Shown here: piece after piece, positions 6,579 through 7,039 of the stretch | Numbering within the stretch: the stretch's first letter is position 1 | Layout: each line of letters starts with the position of its first letter | Notes under the pieces: generated by a model | Told to the model about the DNA's origin: nothing | The model's database searches: none | Seen by the model: the letters and a program-made list of their open reading frames with translations, nothing else | Position numbers and translations under genes: made by a program | Assembly: GCA_902772745.1 (NCBI GenBank) | Contig: CACYBV010000082.1 | Span: 1 to 7,039, forward strand | Direction: 5' to 3' | Source: an uncultured Eubacteriales bacterium | GTDB lineage: Bacteria > Bacillota > Clostridia > Lachnospirales > Lachnospiraceae | Length of the DNA: 7,039 bases

Positions 6579-7039
6579 TTTTATCTATCCAAAACACTGC
6601 CCCGTGTGTCTTCGCGCGCTTCCGCCGGGAAAAAGTCTGATCTGTCCGCCCTGCGAGAAGAAAATCCGCCGTGTCCGGGACCCCTTCTGCATGAAATGCG
6701 GCCGTCCGATGGATTCGGAACTTCAGGAGTACTGTACGCAGTGCGAACGCAGCATGCCTGTTTTTTCGCGGAATATCGCCTGGGCGGAATACGGTTCTTT
6801 CTACATCCGGCGGATGCTTTCCGAGGTCAAATATCACGGGAACCGCCAGCTTCTCGATTACCCCTGCCTCGATTTTTCGAAAACCCTCCGGCCGTATATC
6901 CGTCTCTGGCAGCCGGAGGTACTGATCCCGGTGCCGGTCCATAAAAACCGTCTCCGGGAACGCGGCTACAACCAGGCGTTTGAAATAGCAGAACGCCTTT
7001 CTGAAGCACTTCATATCCCGATCGACTCCGAAAGCCTCA
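6565..7039 (+). CDS. comF: ComF family protein (zinc-finger plus phosphoribosyltransferase-like), 3' end missing
   Basis: ComF/ComFC proteins are cytosolic accessory factors of natural DNA uptake in competent bacteria, and are also widespread in species not known to be competent (family knowledge). The frame opens at ATG 6565 and runs 158 codons without a stop to the window edge; about 60-80 residues of a usual 220-240 are probably missing. The N terminus has four CxxC pairs at residues 12-15, 27-30, 42-45 and 57-60, a zinc-ribbon region containing the typical CMKCGRP. The PRTase-like part starts with YGSFYIRRMLSEVKYHGNRQL (76-96), then the family signature IPVPVHKNRLRERGYNQA (121-138). The PRPP-loop motif expected later is outside the window. 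The start lies inside recD2, overlapping its end by 14 bases with no clear ribosome binding site, so translation is likely coupled to recD2. The next in-frame ATG (residue 43) would remove two of the CxxC pairs, supporting this start. Confidence 0.92.
   Translation, partial: MAIIDFIYPKHCPVCLRALPPGKSLICPPCEKKIRRVRDPFCMKCGRPMDSELQEYCTQCERSMPVFSRNIAWAEYGSFYIRRMLSEVKYHGNRQLLDYPCLDFSKTLRPYIRLWQPEVLIPVPVHKNRLRERGYNQAFEIAERLSEALHIPIDSESL

Noticed and set aside
6606..6944. A 112-codon + strand open frame inside comF
   Set aside because: The overlapping frame from 6565 has the CxxC pairs and the PRTase-like signature of ComF; this one is an out-of-frame shadow.
6385..7014. A 209-codon open frame on the - strand across the recD2-comF junction
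   Set aside because: Both + strand genes here carry clear family motifs. The antisense product has none and ends in an Arg/Ser-rich tract.

Overview
This window looks like ordinary core chromosome from an anaerobic Gram-positive bacterium of the class Clostridia, most likely a Lachnospiraceae-type organism. This placement is an inference. It rests on the strong GGAG/AGGAGG-type ribosome binding sites, the MEP-pathway ispD, a RecD2 helicase rather than RecBCD, a ComF-type gene, and a Mbl/MreB protein in a solitary transcription unit. Base composition is moderate, slightly GC-rich by eye. All six genes lie on the + strand and are tightly packed; no stretch of 300 bases lacks a gene. I see no tRNA, rRNA, CRISPR array, insertion sequence, integrase or phage gene.

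Layout. (1) Positions 2-481: the 3' part of a small integral membrane protein of the 'small multidrug export' (COG2426) family, whose start lies left of the window. (2) 545-1255: ispD, the MEP cytidylyltransferase of isoprenoid synthesis. (3) 1330-3084: a complete half-size ABC exporter with a fused membrane domain and ATPase domain. Genes 1-3 have short gaps with no convincing terminator or promoter between them, so they could be co-transcribed. (4) 3085-3248: the most structured non-coding stretch. It holds a TTGACA-type promoter, an inverted repeat over the -35 box, a short hairpin plus T-run at the predicted transcript start, a second 9-bp leader hairpin, and a strong ribosome binding site. 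(5) 3249-4265: mreB/mbl. (6) 4266-4370: a gap with a strong GC-rich hairpin that probably ends the mreB transcript. (7) 4371-6578: recD2. (8) 6565-7039: the 5' part of a comF-family gene, overlapping recD2 by 14 bases and cut by the window end.

How the parts work together: the left half serves the envelope (membrane transport, isoprenoid precursor supply that feeds undecaprenyl phosphate, cell-shape filament). The right half, recD2-comF, links a DNA helicase with a competence/DNA-processing accessory protein. Several apparent starts were moved to the codon with a proper ribosome binding site (ispD 545, ABC exporter 1330, mreB 3249). I found no convincing evidence of a novel system. The points most worth a second look are the mreB leader/promoter structures, the mreB-recD2 hairpin, and the recD2-comF overlap.
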